Shown here one piece after another: positions 7,723-19,733 of a stretch of 24,921 nucleotides of DNA (position 1 is its first letter; each line of letters begins with the position of its first letter). Source of the DNA: Blakeslea trispora (lineage: Eukaryota; Mucoromycota; Mucoromycetes; Mucorales; Choanephoraceae); assembly GCA_025331445.1 (NCBI GenBank), contig JAIWNE010000231.1:1-24921 (forward strand). The letters run 5' to 3'. Under the pieces are notes generated by a model that had not been told where the DNA came from, searched no databases, and was given only the letters and a program-made list of their open reading frames with translations. The position numbers and the translations under genes are program-made.

Positions 7723-8060
7723 TCTGTTGGTTTGTCTCGAGAGATTTGTTTGGAGTTTACCGTAGTTAGTGATTACTGTGTTAGTCACGAAATAAGGACG
7801 CGTAGAGCAACTGATTAGTACGAGAGAGCGAGATTGAAAAGAAAAAATAGAAGAAGAATCAGGTAAGTTGTATTGAGAGACGCAGACTGATTGAATAGAA
7901 ATGAAACGATATTTTTGCTTCATTTCATTTTATTCTCTTATTTTATTTCATTGCCTTGGATTTTTCCTCCGTATGCTTATGCTCATGGTGATTATTTTTC
8001 TCTTTAGATTGTTTAGACCAAAGCTCGAAATAAAAGCACGCAAGTCTATTTTCTTTCCTA

Positions 8061-8085
8061 GTTGTTGTTGTTGTTGTTGTTGTTG
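8061..8085. repeat. (GTT)n triplet repeat
   Basis: Eight GTT triplets in copy B, at the place of the CAA/CAG repeat of copy A. Confidence 0.9.
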
Positions 8086-8417
8086 CTAAGTCACCAAGAT
8101 GTCGGTTGCAATCTATTCAGAGCAAAAGAAAAGGAGGATAAACGACCTTTTTTTTTTGGAACGGTAAGCTACAGCGAGCGAACAAACGCATAGATATTCA
8201 GTGAATCGGTCAGTATGCTCAGTTAGTATGCATACAACGGCAGAATATTGGGTTGCAGAATGGAAGATTGATCCGAGATTGCTCAGGAAAAAAAAAGAGG
8301 GGATTTCGAGAAAGAAGAAAGAAAGAAAGAGGAAAGAAGGGTAGAGACAATCAGCCAGCCAGTCAAAGAGTGATACAGCATCTCATCCCATTCTACCTCA
8401 TCTTATTCCATCTTACC

Positions 8418-8449
8418 TCATCGAATTGCATCGAATTGCATCGAATTGT
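8418..8449. repeat. Tandem 10-mer TCGAATTGCA x3
   Basis: Three head-to-tail copies, the last ending TG instead of CA. They follow CATCTTA/CCTCA-type imperfect repeats from 8378. Confidence 0.85.
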
Positions 8450-8501
8450 GTTGGATTGCATGATAGATCGAGAGAAAGAGAAAGAGGATATTGATGAATA
8501 A

Positions 8502-8555
8502 GCAGAGTCAGCAGAGTCAGCAGAGTGAGCAGAGTGAGCAGAGTGAGCAGAGTGA
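8502..8555. repeat. Tandem 9-mer GCAGAGTSA x6
   Basis: Six exact-length copies: two GCAGAGTCA, then four GCAGAGTGA. Only the eighth base differs between the two types, so the array shows two waves of duplication. Confidence 0.9.
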
Positions 8556-8930
8556 GTGAAAGGATGGATAAAAGAACGATTGCATCAACTGTCGATGTGT
8601 CTCTATCTCTGTCTAACGCAGACCATCATATAATTGCTGTATGGTACGTTCAGCTGCTTACTTTCAACTGAAGATCGAGGTCTATCTCCGCTATCCATTC
8701 AGTGTACGATCATTTCCAAAATCCTCGAGAGAGAAAAAAGATTGGATTTGAACAACTTGTTGAGTGTGGCAAATGTTATAATGTGAGGATCGTACAATAA
8801 TTACGCAACGTATCAAAGTAATTTGTGAGATTCACATCCAGCCCAATCAAGTGTTGAATGATTACAGTCTTGACAAGTACAGGAGGCGTAACTTCATGAC
8901 TACAGATGTATTGATGGGAGCGACAAGAAA

Positions 8931-9152
8931 CTTTCAGAGCACTATACAATTTGTGACATGTAGGGTTGATCCGAATCTATAAGGGTGATAGAACATCAAA
9001 TGCAAGCGTAATATACTTTTGTCTACCCGTCTTGATCTCTTTGAAGCTGGAAGGGGCTCATGTTGTTATATTCAAAAATAGAACAGGCACAAAATATAAC
9101 GATGAAAAGGATAAAGACGAAATAAGTTGATTAGAGCCGATGATGGCCAACA

Positions 9153-9160
<8 letters not shown>
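8931..9160. other. Intergenic, nothing recognised
   Basis: There is no credible frame. A minus-strand frame at 9297-9058 is Ser/Leu-rich because of the AG repeat that follows. Confidence 0.35.

Positions 9161-9183
<23 letters not shown>
9161..9183. repeat. (AG)n dinucleotide repeat
   Basis: A perfect AG run of about 11 units preceded by an A-run. Confidence 0.9.
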
Positions 9184-9329
9184 AACACAAAAGGAAAAGA
9201 ATAAAAGGAAAAAAGAAAGAAAGGACAGAGAGAATCTGATCTGTTTTGTTAACGAAATATGCCTTCTATTTATGCGTTCATAATAACTGAGTAGCAATCC
9301 TTATTTAGGCTGAGTGCAATTGATGATAG

Positions 9330-10120
9330 CTAACAAAATGCTTTGAATAAAGGTTGATTATTATTACGCATGGGCCAAGGTTTACCATCGGCGCAACTGT
9401 TTCGATCCAAGTGTTTCAATGTAAATGAAGTATGATTCAAGCTTTTATTCGGATTGCGATAGATGTCAAACTGGTTGTGAATAATGAAGGGTTGTGTAAA
9501 CAGATACTCGTTTAGATCTACATTATATCTTAGTTAGGATCAAATGTAGGCTGTATACAACACCAAGATCGATCCAGCATTGGCCAAGCAGTCTACCACC
9601 ATTAAGATATCTTTAATATGTTGCCTGCGTGCTTCAGCAACCATACTGTGACTATCGAGACAACAAAGAACTGCGAGTGACACATAGTGTCAAGTAGACT
9701 GAACGAATAAGCCTTGGTCATACTCGAGTGTGTGCGAAATCAGTCTCTTCGTACCAAAGTGTGAGTGAGTGAGTGAGTGAGTGAGTGAGTGAGTGAGTAA
9801 GAGTAAATGAGAGGTTCACTATCAATCATCGTCACACCCTCTTTACTATGTTGTTTAAGCATCTTAATGACCATAATGCAATTACTGAGAGAGAAAAAGG
9901 TCTGAGAGTAGCACATACTATCAAGTAAAAAGAATAAGCCTTGACTATGCAAACATGTATGAGATCAGTAGAGTGCTTCTCAAACAAAAGCACACCTTGT
10001 TAAAGCACTATTGTTGTTCAACATGAGAGAGATAAAGGGCTGGAAGTATATGCATGAATCTTGAGGATGGGTCATGAAGCGATTGATAAGCATGATAGAG
10101 TGTGTAGAGGATGTTCATCA
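9330..10120 (-). pseudogene. Decayed coding region with diverged internal repeats
   Basis: The minus strand holds coding-like stretches in succession. At 10120-10000 it reads LPDLDGMMNILYTLYHAYQ. At 9945-9800 it reads QGLFFLLDSMCYSQTFF then MVIKMLKQHSKE. At 9680-9548 it reads CCLDSHSMVAEARRQHIKD then VVDCLANAGSI. At 9536-9330 it reads YNVDLNEYLFTQPF then FTLKHLDRNSCADGKPWP, ending in TAG. The segments at 9945-9830 and 9725-9600 are related at DNA level (AATAAGCCTTG.., CACATAC/GT.TCAAGTA, ATGGT...AACAACATA.TAAAGA). Alternating frames, stops and a GTGA array at 9761 mean it is broken. No family is recognised. Confidence 0.35.
9761..9798. repeat. (GTGA)n microsatellite
   Basis: Nine or more perfect GTGA units, inserted between two diverged repeat units of the decayed coding region. 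Confidence 0.9.
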
Positions 10121-10390
10121 TTCCATCCAAGTCAGGTAGAGATTAGACTTGATCAAGCAGTAGATTTAGATAGGTTGATCACATAAGAGTAACAGTAATC
10201 GAACAACCTAGTGTCAGTCAGTAGAATGTTTATTGAATGTAGGCATGATTTACTGAATTGATTGAACTTTTATTCATTCAACAAAATTAAGTGATCAAGA
10301 AATGCATCTTTAGCGAGCAAAAAGAAAAAGCAAAAAAAGAAAAGTAAGATTTTATAACAAGTGTTTATTTGTTGGATTCACGAAATAAGA

Positions 10391-10435
10391 GACAATAAAA
10401 TAAAAGACAATAAAATAAAAGGCAATAAAATAAAA
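10391..10435. repeat. Tandem 15-mer GACAATAAAATAAAA x3
   Basis: Three head-to-tail copies; the third has GG in place of GA. Confidence 0.9.
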
Positions 10436-10596
10436 CAAGACGAGTAAAGTAGATTAAAGTAAGAAAAGAAAAACGGCACAGCTGCGCTGGTCACCCCTTC
10501 CCCCAACAAAAACCTAGCGAGGAGTTGAATCCTGCCAGTAAAGAGAAGCCCATCCCATTCGTCTTTAGCTACAAACAGAAAAAAAAAAAGCCCTAA

Positions 10597-10716
10597 AGCG
10601 AAAAAAAAAAAAAGTGAATGTGTTTCGAGCTTTTCTTTTTCTAAACCAAAGAGAAAAAAAACTTTGAAGCAAAAAAAAGTGAATGCATTTCAGCTTTTCT
10701 TTTCTAGGACAAAGAG
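10597..10716. repeat. Tandem duplication, about 70-bp period
   Basis: AGC(G) + A-run + AGTGAATG..TTTC.AGCTTTTCTTTT..CTA..(A)CAAAGAG occurs at 10597-10653 and 10668-10716. The preceding 10470-10560 is GC-richer (CACAGCTGCGCTGGTCACCCC) and not explained by any gene. Confidence 0.75.
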
Positions 10717-11266
10717 GGAGAGAAAAGAAGAAAAAAGAGAAAAGAAAAGAAAAGAAAAGAAAAAACTAGTTAAAGGTGATAAACTTTTCTGTGTAACTCT
10801 CGTTACGTGAAAAGATTTTTTGCATGAAGTATTATAGAATAGCTCCAACTAACCAAACAGTGACATGTGTGGTATGTATCTGCAGAGAAAAATTTACTGA
10901 ATTAAATACAAAGTGTATCAATACCTTTGAGCAATGAATAGCAGAAGAAAAGTGGGAAAGAAGCAAGCATAAAAGGGGAAAAGAACAAAAAGTAAACAGA
11001 CAATTAAGAGGAACCTATAAGAGCCAAGCAATCTGAAAGAACCCCAAAGAAGGCATGAAAAGAATAAAAAAAGAAAAAAGGGCGCGTCTTCTTTTTCATA
11101 TGCAAATCGCGCTAAATCTTGGATTTTGTTTAAAAGGGAAAACGCCTATGCTGTACTTTTGGAATTGGAAGCACCAAGGATTTACTTGTCTGATTGTGAG
11201 GATTAGCTGTGTTTGATTTACAGGGTTGAGATACCATTGTTGTATACTAGTGTTCTTTTGTGCTGA
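10717..11266. other. Intergenic, nothing recognised
   Basis: An AAAAG-type purine run at 10735-10765, then AT-rich sequence. The minus-strand frame 11314-11096 overlaps the pogo-like end and has no recognisable motif. Confidence 0.35.
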
Positions 11267-11440
11267 TACAGTAGTCGCTCGATTTAAGAGTGTTTGATTC
11301 AAGAGTATTCTCAATTTAAAAGTACGATTTCAAAACTTGAGCCTCATTCCCAGCATTAACACTCTTATGCCCTTATTTTATTTACGAGTGTGATCCGAAA
11401 TCTAATACTCTCAAATAATGGCGAGTTTGTGTGTAAGCAA
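11267..11440 (+). mobile_element. Pogo-like terminal inverted repeat, left end, with TA flank
   Basis: TA (11267-11268) then CAGTAGTCGCTCGATTTAAG, matching the inverted copy at 1170-1190 at all but one position. It is followed by degenerate internal repeats GATTCAAGAGT and CAATTTAAAAGT, a layout usual for pogo/Tigger subterminal regions. Further inside, ACGAGTGTGATCC..AATACTCTCAAATAATGGCGAG looks like remnant element sequence. The element would run rightward but I found no partner end and no transposase motif before the transporter gene at 12335. Probably a truncated relic about 1 kb upstream of that gene. Confidence 0.45.
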
Positions 11441-12219
11441 CATTCCGAAGGTTTGGTTGCTGGTGACAACTATGATTATCACTGCCATAGTCAACATATG
11501 TCCTCTCTGAAATTTCTTGAATTTAACTGGCTATGCTTGCTACTTTACTTCGTTCCCCTTTTCTTCTCAATTGCTCCACGTTTCTTATTTTCATTTTTTA
11601 AGAATAATCTTATTATAATAAGTACAAACCATAATAACCATGTTGTCGAAGCTAGGACAAAAAAAAAGTATACCAAAGCAATCTCTTAAAAGAAAGAATC
11701 ATGGCTTTATTAAAAAGGCTGAAGGCAAGAGCGAAACTCGGAAGGCTAATTTCTTTTTATGACATGTTTTTTTGCTGATTACTTCTTTCTGCAGGTAACT
11801 TTCTACAGTTAGAAAGAGATGATTAAGCTTAAAGAAGAAAAAAAAGGGTGTCTGTTTTCCGATAACTGGGGGAGAGTGAAGCATGAAATTAAAGTTAATA
11901 AGCTTATTTGTGTAACAAGTCAAGCTTTTGAAGGAGTATGTAATTAACAATATTGCATTGTTATTATTTATATGTGAGCACTAGTACCAACTCATAATAC
12001 ACTAAAGGGGAATTCACTCATCTTTGACCAAGAAAACTGCTTATCAGGGTATGATCTTTCTCTTATGATCTTGAATAGTTTTCTTTTTCTGATCTCTGCA
12101 AAAGGAATAAAAAGAAGTGAATTCATGTGACATGTTGTAACAGGACATACCACAATGATGGCAGAAAAGAGAAAAAAAAAAGGTTTTGTGAAACAACTTG
12201 CAATAGATAAAATGTCTTT
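11441..12219. other. Intergenic upstream of the transporter
   Basis: AT-rich sequence. Frames on the minus strand (12303-11992, 12247-12044) lack known motifs and overlap the pyrimidine tract, so I take them as chance. Confidence 0.4.
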
Positions 12220-12334
12220 CATAGTGGTTTTTTCTCTCTCTCTCCAAGTCTTGTTATTTGTACGCGGTTTTTGTCTTGATATGTTTCTCTTTCTTTCTTT
12301 CACTTATTTATCTTTCTTTTAATAACAAAAAAAA
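12220..12334 (+). promoter_or_regulatory. Pyrimidine-rich 5' region of the transporter gene
   Basis: T/C-rich runs (TTTTTTCTCTCTCTCTCC, CTTTCTTTCTTTC) end just before an A-run and the start codon at 12335. CT-rich tracts near the transcription start are common in fungal genes. There is no clear TATA box. Confidence 0.4.
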
Positions 12335-14172
12335 ATGTCACAAAAACTCGAAGATCGCAACTCATGGCATGGCGATGAAGATCTCGAGCAGCCTTCTTTC
12401 ATGTTTAGAACATATAAAATTCGATTTTATGGTTTAGCAGTAATTGGTCTTTCGAATATCGCTTCTTCAATTAATTGGCTTTCAGTGGCCATTGTACCTG
12501 ATTATGCAGATTCTTTCTTCAATCATGTTGGACTTACAACCATAAATTGGTTTTCCAATATATTCATGTTAAGCTATCTTGTTGCTGGTCCTTTATCGAG
12601 TTGGGTGTATGATTATTGGTCTGTTAAGACAGGTGTAAGTCAAATGATTTCTATAAAAATAAAATTCTCATCCACTTTTTTTTTTTATACGTAGATCATC
12701 ATCGGTAGTGTGCTACAGCTTATTGGGTCATGGCTACGCTATTGTTCAGTGTATATTCAAGATTCTACAGGAAGAGTAGCGATTGCTCTTGTTGGACAGG
12801 TATGGTTTTGAAGACTGTTTCTATCTATACACCTTTTGATTTATACGTTTTTCTTTTCATATAACAAAAAAAAACAGACTATATGTGCCATTGGCCAGCC
12901 ATTTATCTTGAATATATCCACACCAGTAAGTGAATTTACTCACATTTGTATTGTAGATATTGAGAACTGACAATGTTAATTTTTTTTTCTGTATTCTCCA
13001 GTTTGCTGCTCTATGGTTCAGTGCTGAAGGCAGAGGTACAGCCACCATGATTGGTGGTGTAAGTAAGTAAAAAAAAAAAAGAAACACAATTGTAACTATG
13101 GAGCTTCTTCATCGTTTAGATCTTAGCAACTAATAATTTAAACTTGTTCTTATTTAGCTAATGCAGTTGGTATGGCTATTGCTTCGATTCTCATGCCTGC
13201 AATTGTTACTGGCCCTAGTTCTATGAGCTTAGGTGTAAGTGGCATATAGGAGTAAATTGGTCAATTGATTTAATCATCATTCATTGTTTTGTTATAGTTT
13301 CTTGTGATTGCTTGTATCACTACGGGATGTGCTTTTCCTGTATGTTTCTTTCCAAAGAAGCCAAGAACACCACCGTCTTTTAGCGCTTCCTCAAAAAACA
13401 AATATACGATGACATTTGTGCAGTCTTTAAAGGAACTGTTGGCTAATTATAATTACCTGATCATCTTGGTTGCCTTTGGCATTATTTGTGGTCTCTCTTC
13501 TTCCTTTACTTCACTACTGACACAAATTGTTACGCCACATGGAGTATCAGTAGATGAAGCTGGCTATATCGGTGCTGGTTTTATTGTTGCTGGAATAGTG
13601 GGTGCAATTCTTACGGGTGTTTTTATCGACAAAACAAAGAAACACAAATGGGTCCTCAAGATATATGTTCCCATCGTTGGTGCTTTATTTCTTGCATTTT
13701 ATTTTGCTGGTAACATCATCCAAGTTGATCTATTTGCCTTCAACTACTCACGTTCTTGCTTTATCTAGTGAAATCTGGTCAATTTAAATACCTTATGCTG
13801 GTATGTGTTCCATTAGGTTTTTTCATATTCTCTTTACTGCCGGTTGCTTTGGAGCTATCAGTTGAATGTATGTATTGTTTCTAAAGTAGTCTAATGAATC
13901 GATTTGAATTAACTCCGTTTCTACTATTGTTGCTAGCCACTTTTCCTGTGAGCGAATCTATCTCTAGTGCATGTTTATGGATGAGCTCGCAAATCTTAGG
14001 TCTTGTGATTATGACCGTTATGGATATGCTTCGAGACGAAAAGGGATTCATGTTACAGAGTCTTGTTTTCGCAGCCTGTATTTCCTTTCCCATGTGTATT
14101 CTATCGACCTTTTATAATAGTCCAAACAAACGACTGGATTTTGAAGAACGAAACAGAGTCGCTAGTACATAA
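12335..14172 (+). CDS. MFS transporter, FLVCR/SLC49-like
   Basis: Membrane carrier of the major facilitator superfamily. Exons: 12335-12634, 12695-12799, 12878-12925, 13002-13062, 13158-13234, 13298-13709, 13769-13867, 13937-14172; all junctions keep phase and give 445 residues. About 12 hydrophobic spans are visible, the first at roughly residues 32-50. Family signs: RFYGLAVIGLSN and INWLSVAIVPDYAD near the start, INWFSNIFMLSYLVAGPLSS (about 71-90), and GQPFILNISTPFAALWF followed by the MIGGVTNAVGMAIAS segment (about 141-180), which closely resembles the matching region of FLVCR1/2 and related SLC49 carriers. Animal members move haem, choline or similar solutes; the fungal substrate is unknown. 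Length is at the short end for the family. The intron at 13710-13768 is needed to restore the frame after residue 334 and inserts no coding sequence. Confidence 0.88.
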
Positions 14173-14512
14173 CAATAATACCTAAATCATCCTATTTTAC
14201 GCAAAACATGTGTATAATTTAATACCATTGCTCATCGGAGCAAGAGAGGCGGGTTGTAGCTTATTTTATATAGTTTGTTTGATAGCAACTAAACATAAAT
14301 TTGAAATATATATATCAACATCATTGCAGCTAGTAAAAGAACTCAATGCAATACTTGGCTTGTCTTCGATATGTTTTTTCTTCTTTCTCGTTATGTCCAG
14401 AGCGATCATTGTATTTTTGCTTCACTAAGGGCCTTGCATAATATGAATATGAAACACAAATTAAGCTAAAGCTAGCATTTTAAAAGATTGAAAGATAAAA
14501 TACATCGTAATT
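14173..14512. other. 3' flank of the transporter gene
   Basis: AT-rich downstream sequence, probably including the 3' untranslated region. The plus-strand frame 14210-14428 is hydrophobic and without family resemblance; I do not call it a gene. Confidence 0.4.
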
Positions 14513-14804
14513 TTAACCATTGATGCTTGCAGTTATCCCTGCAAAACCTTCTTCACGAACTAAGCTCTCAATGGCTTCAATGTACTACTACAAGCCATGT
14601 TCATACAAAGAACTAAGCTCATGTCCCATAAAAACTGACAAAATGATGGGTCAATTGTGCCTTAATCGGAGACTCGGAAAATTTTTCTAAATTTGACAAT
14701 CGAAAAAAGCTTAAATTTCTGGCATAGTCGTCATTGTCATTCACCCACTTCTTTAACCCTATCAATGTATCAAATGCTTCTAGTCGTTTGTTGTATCGAA
14801 TCTG
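14513..14804 (-). pseudogene. Decayed coding relic, unknown family
   Basis: On the minus strand a 61-codon open stretch (14804-14622) reads RLEAFDTLIGLKKWVNDND, then SFFRLSNLEKFSESPIKAQL, up to TGA. Just before the stop, at a T-run near 14630, the neighbouring frame takes over with MGHELSSLYEHGL, two adjacent stops, then YIEAIESLVREEGFAGITAS and TAA at 14515-14513. One frameshift and two stops in otherwise protein-like sequence point to a broken gene. No start codon, introns or family can be assigned. It lies between the transporter and LETM1 genes on the opposite strand. Confidence 0.35.
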
Positions 14805-15182
14805 TCATACAAGTTACAACTAAGAAAAAATCATGAAAAATGAAAACAAGAAAGAGCCAACTGATTTCAGTGGCTTGCTCACAGCTATCATTGAAATTCT
14901 ACTTTTACACTCGCTTTTCATCCAAGAAATGCTCTACTGTAACTAATACAGACACTATTGTTGCCCATGCCTTTCTTATTCCAAAGATAGATGAAATTGT
15001 ACAAGTTGTAGTGATGACTCATAACGAAAAAAATAACAATGCATGTCATCATTTGAAAAGTAGCGCTCTTTCGGGAAAGCAAGGAAAGTCACACGGGTTT
15101 GTCTTTACAAATTCAGTGACATATTTGACCTTTTGCTCCCCTTGCTTTTTCCACTACCTTTCTTGTATATCGAGAGCTTGAC

Positions 15183-17219
<2,037 letters not shown>

Positions 17220-17251
17220 AGAAACATTGATGCTAGATTTATTTATACAAT

Positions 17252-17257
17252 AATAAA
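17252..17257 (+). terminator. Likely polyadenylation signal of the LETM1 gene
   Basis: AATAAA lies 33 nt after the stop codon at 17217-17219, in an AT-rich context. Confidence 0.5.
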
Positions 17258-17929
17258 ATTACCCTTCTAAAAAATGTCATTTGCATAACCCTTTTTGTCT
17301 GCTCTGAGAAGAACCACCAGTTCGTCTGTCGAAATTTCTTTTAAAGACGTAGGCAGAACTCCCCAAGAACGTTATGTTGCTCCTGTTTGTCGGGAAATCG
17401 GCCACGAAAAAAAAAAAGGGTCGACTGGATTGTCACTATCCTCAAGCTCTTACTCTACTCTTCAACCTTTACGAGAAAGCCATTTCTAAATTTAAGAAAG
17501 ACTCACCTGTTTTCCTGATTTAGAGGATTGCTCCCTGTCAGTTAGTTAGTGAGTGCCAAGAAACAATGTTCACCAAGTTGATTTGCCTATTGTAATAATA
17601 GCAGCAAATAAATATTTGTATGTCAGATCACTTATTACCAATTACAAGAAAAAAGAAAGAAAAGGGAAAAAGGAACTACCAGTACTGTTATAAAGCTCAT
17701 TCAGTTTCTTTTAATGGGCAATCTGTCTGTCAGCCTCATTTTGTGTGTATTGAGATCTATTATTAACTTTGGCTGTTCCCGTTTTAGAGACCCAGTGTTC
17801 CATTATTAGGTTGAAATCCAGAAGTCCGCAAATTTGAGGGCAAAGTCAAATATGGCATTCTGGGTGCTGCTGGTGTGTGTAACATTGTTTAATATTTCTC
17901 TAAAAAAAGAGAGGAAAGAAATATATTTT
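17258..17929. other. Intergenic between LETM1 and UPF0658-like genes
   Basis: A plus-strand frame at 17295-17489 reads LRRTTSSSVEISFKDVGRT and on, but it has no ATG, has a stop just upstream and is crossed by an 11-A run. It could be a relic; I do not call it a gene. The rest is AT-rich with no feature. Confidence 0.4.
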
Positions 17930-18093
17930 TAATTCTTTGTTTCTTATTCTTACTTTCTTTTCTCTACTTTCATTTATTGTCTCCCCCTTTTTTTCTTTCT
18001 CTTTTATCTATTGTGGACTTTTCTCTCTGAGTAGACTGAACATAAGCACTTTTTTTTTTATAAGCTACACATCTTCATAGTTCATTGCATATA
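17930..18093 (+). promoter_or_regulatory. Pyrimidine-rich 5' region of the UPF0658-like gene
   Basis: Long T/C-rich runs (17935-18030) followed by A/T-rich sequence to the proposed start at 18094, similar in layout to the region before the transporter gene. There is no clear TATA box. Confidence 0.4.
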
Positions 18094-19448
18094 ATGGTGA
18101 CAACTGATAAAATTGTAATCATCCTCGATTCCTATTTTTCCATTCACAATACAAAGATAGAGTCAGTCTAACTTTACTCTATGTGTTAGGTTAGACGCAT
18201 CACAGAAACTCGCTGGTCGAAAATGTACATTGCAATGGCATTGTTGCAGTGTATTTTTATTGTTCTGTTGCAAGCAGCCATCTGTTATCAGAACACACAA
18301 CAAGCCAATCTACTTCCTGAGATCGATACAACTGCTTTAATATCGAAAACAACAGTCTCGGACACAATACCTACACGGGCAAAAGATCGATTAGGTCGTA
18401 TCAAATGGGAAAACATTGCATTCATGGGCTTTCAAGTATGGTTCTTTGGCATGGCAGTAGATGCAGTAAGTGTAACATTATTTGAGAATGACTCAAGATA
18501 CTCACATGCAAATGTTTAGACTGTCTATCAAAACACAGCTGAGATCTTGGTCTTGGCTGTTCTTAATGGTATGTGTGCCATGTTGGGTGCACTCGAAATT
18601 GTTGATGGCAACAAATGGTTAAAGTTGCTAAGACAAACAACATTTTCGACAGTACCATTGTCTATTGCCGAAAAGATGGAAATCGCATTAGCTGTTACCA
18701 TCCTTGCTTTTGCCGTTATCATGTGTTATCTGAGTTTTGCTATGTCAAAACAATTCGGTTGGAATATTTATAAGAAGATTGGTGCTGATGTTCAGATTCA
18801 AAGTAAGTGCAAAGAAAAAAAAGGGGGGGGTTCTCAACGTGTCTTGCATGAGTTAGCCTTATTAATCCGATTAATGTGCATACTTTCTGAACATAGAAAT
18901 GTATCGTACATTTCAGTTTTTTGTATTAGCGCTCAAGATCAATATCTTTACTGAGTTTATGGTTTCTGTATTTTATTTGATTCAGTTCGCTTTGAAACAG
19001 AGTCGTACTGAGTGGGATACCTGGTTTCAACTTACTTGTGCCGTCTTGATCCTTCCAATGCTTTATTTCGCAAGAATGGCTGGGAGTGCAGAAAGTAAAG
19101 TCAAAATGGTCATTTTCATTGCGTTCCAATCTGTGATTATTGTGCATTTCGCCTTGATCTTGAAAGAAACAATGCAGCCCAACAACAACTGGTATACTTG
19201 GATTGCTTTCAGTAAGCTTTAAACATGTCCTTTTTCATCATGTATATCATTTCTGACACTTGTTTTTTATAGTATGTGTCGGAGTGGCTGTTGATCTAGC
19301 TACTATTGTTCTTGGTATCATGACCATAACAAATTTTGACAAAGGCCTTAAACCATATGTTCAACGTGGTGCCAAGAATAAGAAGCACCATGATTTAGAG
19401 CTCAACAAAACCAACACTAACGACACCTGGCAAATCGATGACAATTAG
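18094..19448 (+). CDS. UPF0658-like multi-span (Golgi) membrane protein
   Basis: Exons: 18094-18114, 18190-18465, 18520-18802, 18897-19211, 19273-19448; phases close, giving 356 residues. The first exon is only 7 codons (MVTTDKI) and is inferred from a GTAATC donor at 18115 and a TTAG acceptor at 18189; the next codons give VRRITETRWSKMYIAM. If that is wrong, the ATG at 18223 is the fallback start. Seven to eight hydrophobic segments lie at about 20-40, 83-99, 106-126, 148-170, 202-226, 238-256, 265-287 and 294-316, with a hydrophilic tail (KNKKHHDLELN). The TRWSK start, the loop around residues 45-80 and the KINIFTEFMVSVFYLIQFAL segment resemble fungal UPF0658 proteins, one of which was localised to the Golgi in fission yeast. 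No enzymatic motif is visible. The gene is solid; the family name is a recognition by eye. Confidence 0.8.
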
Positions 19449-19733
19449 TACTACTTTAATTCATTTTTTATTTTCTTACTTAATGCTTACAATATACCTG
19501 ATCTGTATTATCTAATAGAATTTTCTCCTTGCCTCTCATTTCACTCCCTCTTCAAAATTGCATCCCTTTCCTTTTGAGCACACACACACACACACACAAA
19601 CATATATATATATATTTATACATACATATACTTATTTCTTCCTTCTTTTGTTTCACTTATATAACAATAAATATCGATAGACATACACCAAGATTACACG
19701 ACTTTAATAGTAATAATAAATAGTAAATTAAGT
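19449..19733. other. Convergent 3' intergenic region with CA and TA repeats
   Basis: Only 285 bp separate the stops of the UPF0658-like gene (+) and the septin (-). It holds (CA)n at 19580-19598 followed by (TA)n at 19603-19615, AATAAA at 19665 for the plus-strand gene, and TTTATT at 19467 that would read AATAAA on the minus strand. The two 3' untranslated regions therefore probably overlap. Confidence 0.5.

Larger units (their letters stand above)
7660..8930 (+). pseudogene. Copy B of a diverged inverted duplicate; decayed coding unit
   Basis: Plus-strand counterpart of the minus strand at 4020-2700. It keeps blocks of the same order: a CGAGAGAGCGAGA-like block near 7815, (GTT)n then TCACCAAG near 8090, CAGAATGGAAGATTG near 8256, the GAGAAAGAGAAAGAGGATATTGATG-type block near 8475, and GTGTGGCAAA..ATGTGAGGAT near 8765. 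Translating the frame that is open in copy A gives SVRSF, VWQ, CED and VICE words separated by stops, and about 90 nt present in A are missing. Copy B is therefore clearly inactive. The boundaries are approximate. Confidence 0.45.

Noticed and set aside
10470..10560. GC-richer stretch with an ATTCAA loop resembling a tRNA T-arm on the minus strand
   Set aside because: The stem would be 4 bp with a 6-nt loop and there is no remaining cloverleaf.
14931..14942. CTACTGTA as the right end of the pogo-like element starting at 11269
   Set aside because: Only eight bases match and the adjacent bases do not continue the end. Intact genes also lie in between.
14840..15181. 113-codon plus-strand frame upstream of the LETM1 gene
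   Set aside because: No motif and composition like non-coding DNA; it ends right before the LETM1 start, and the minus strand is no better.
17295..17489. 64-codon frame as a small gene
   Set aside because: No ATG, stop just upstream, an 11-A run within, and no family resemblance.
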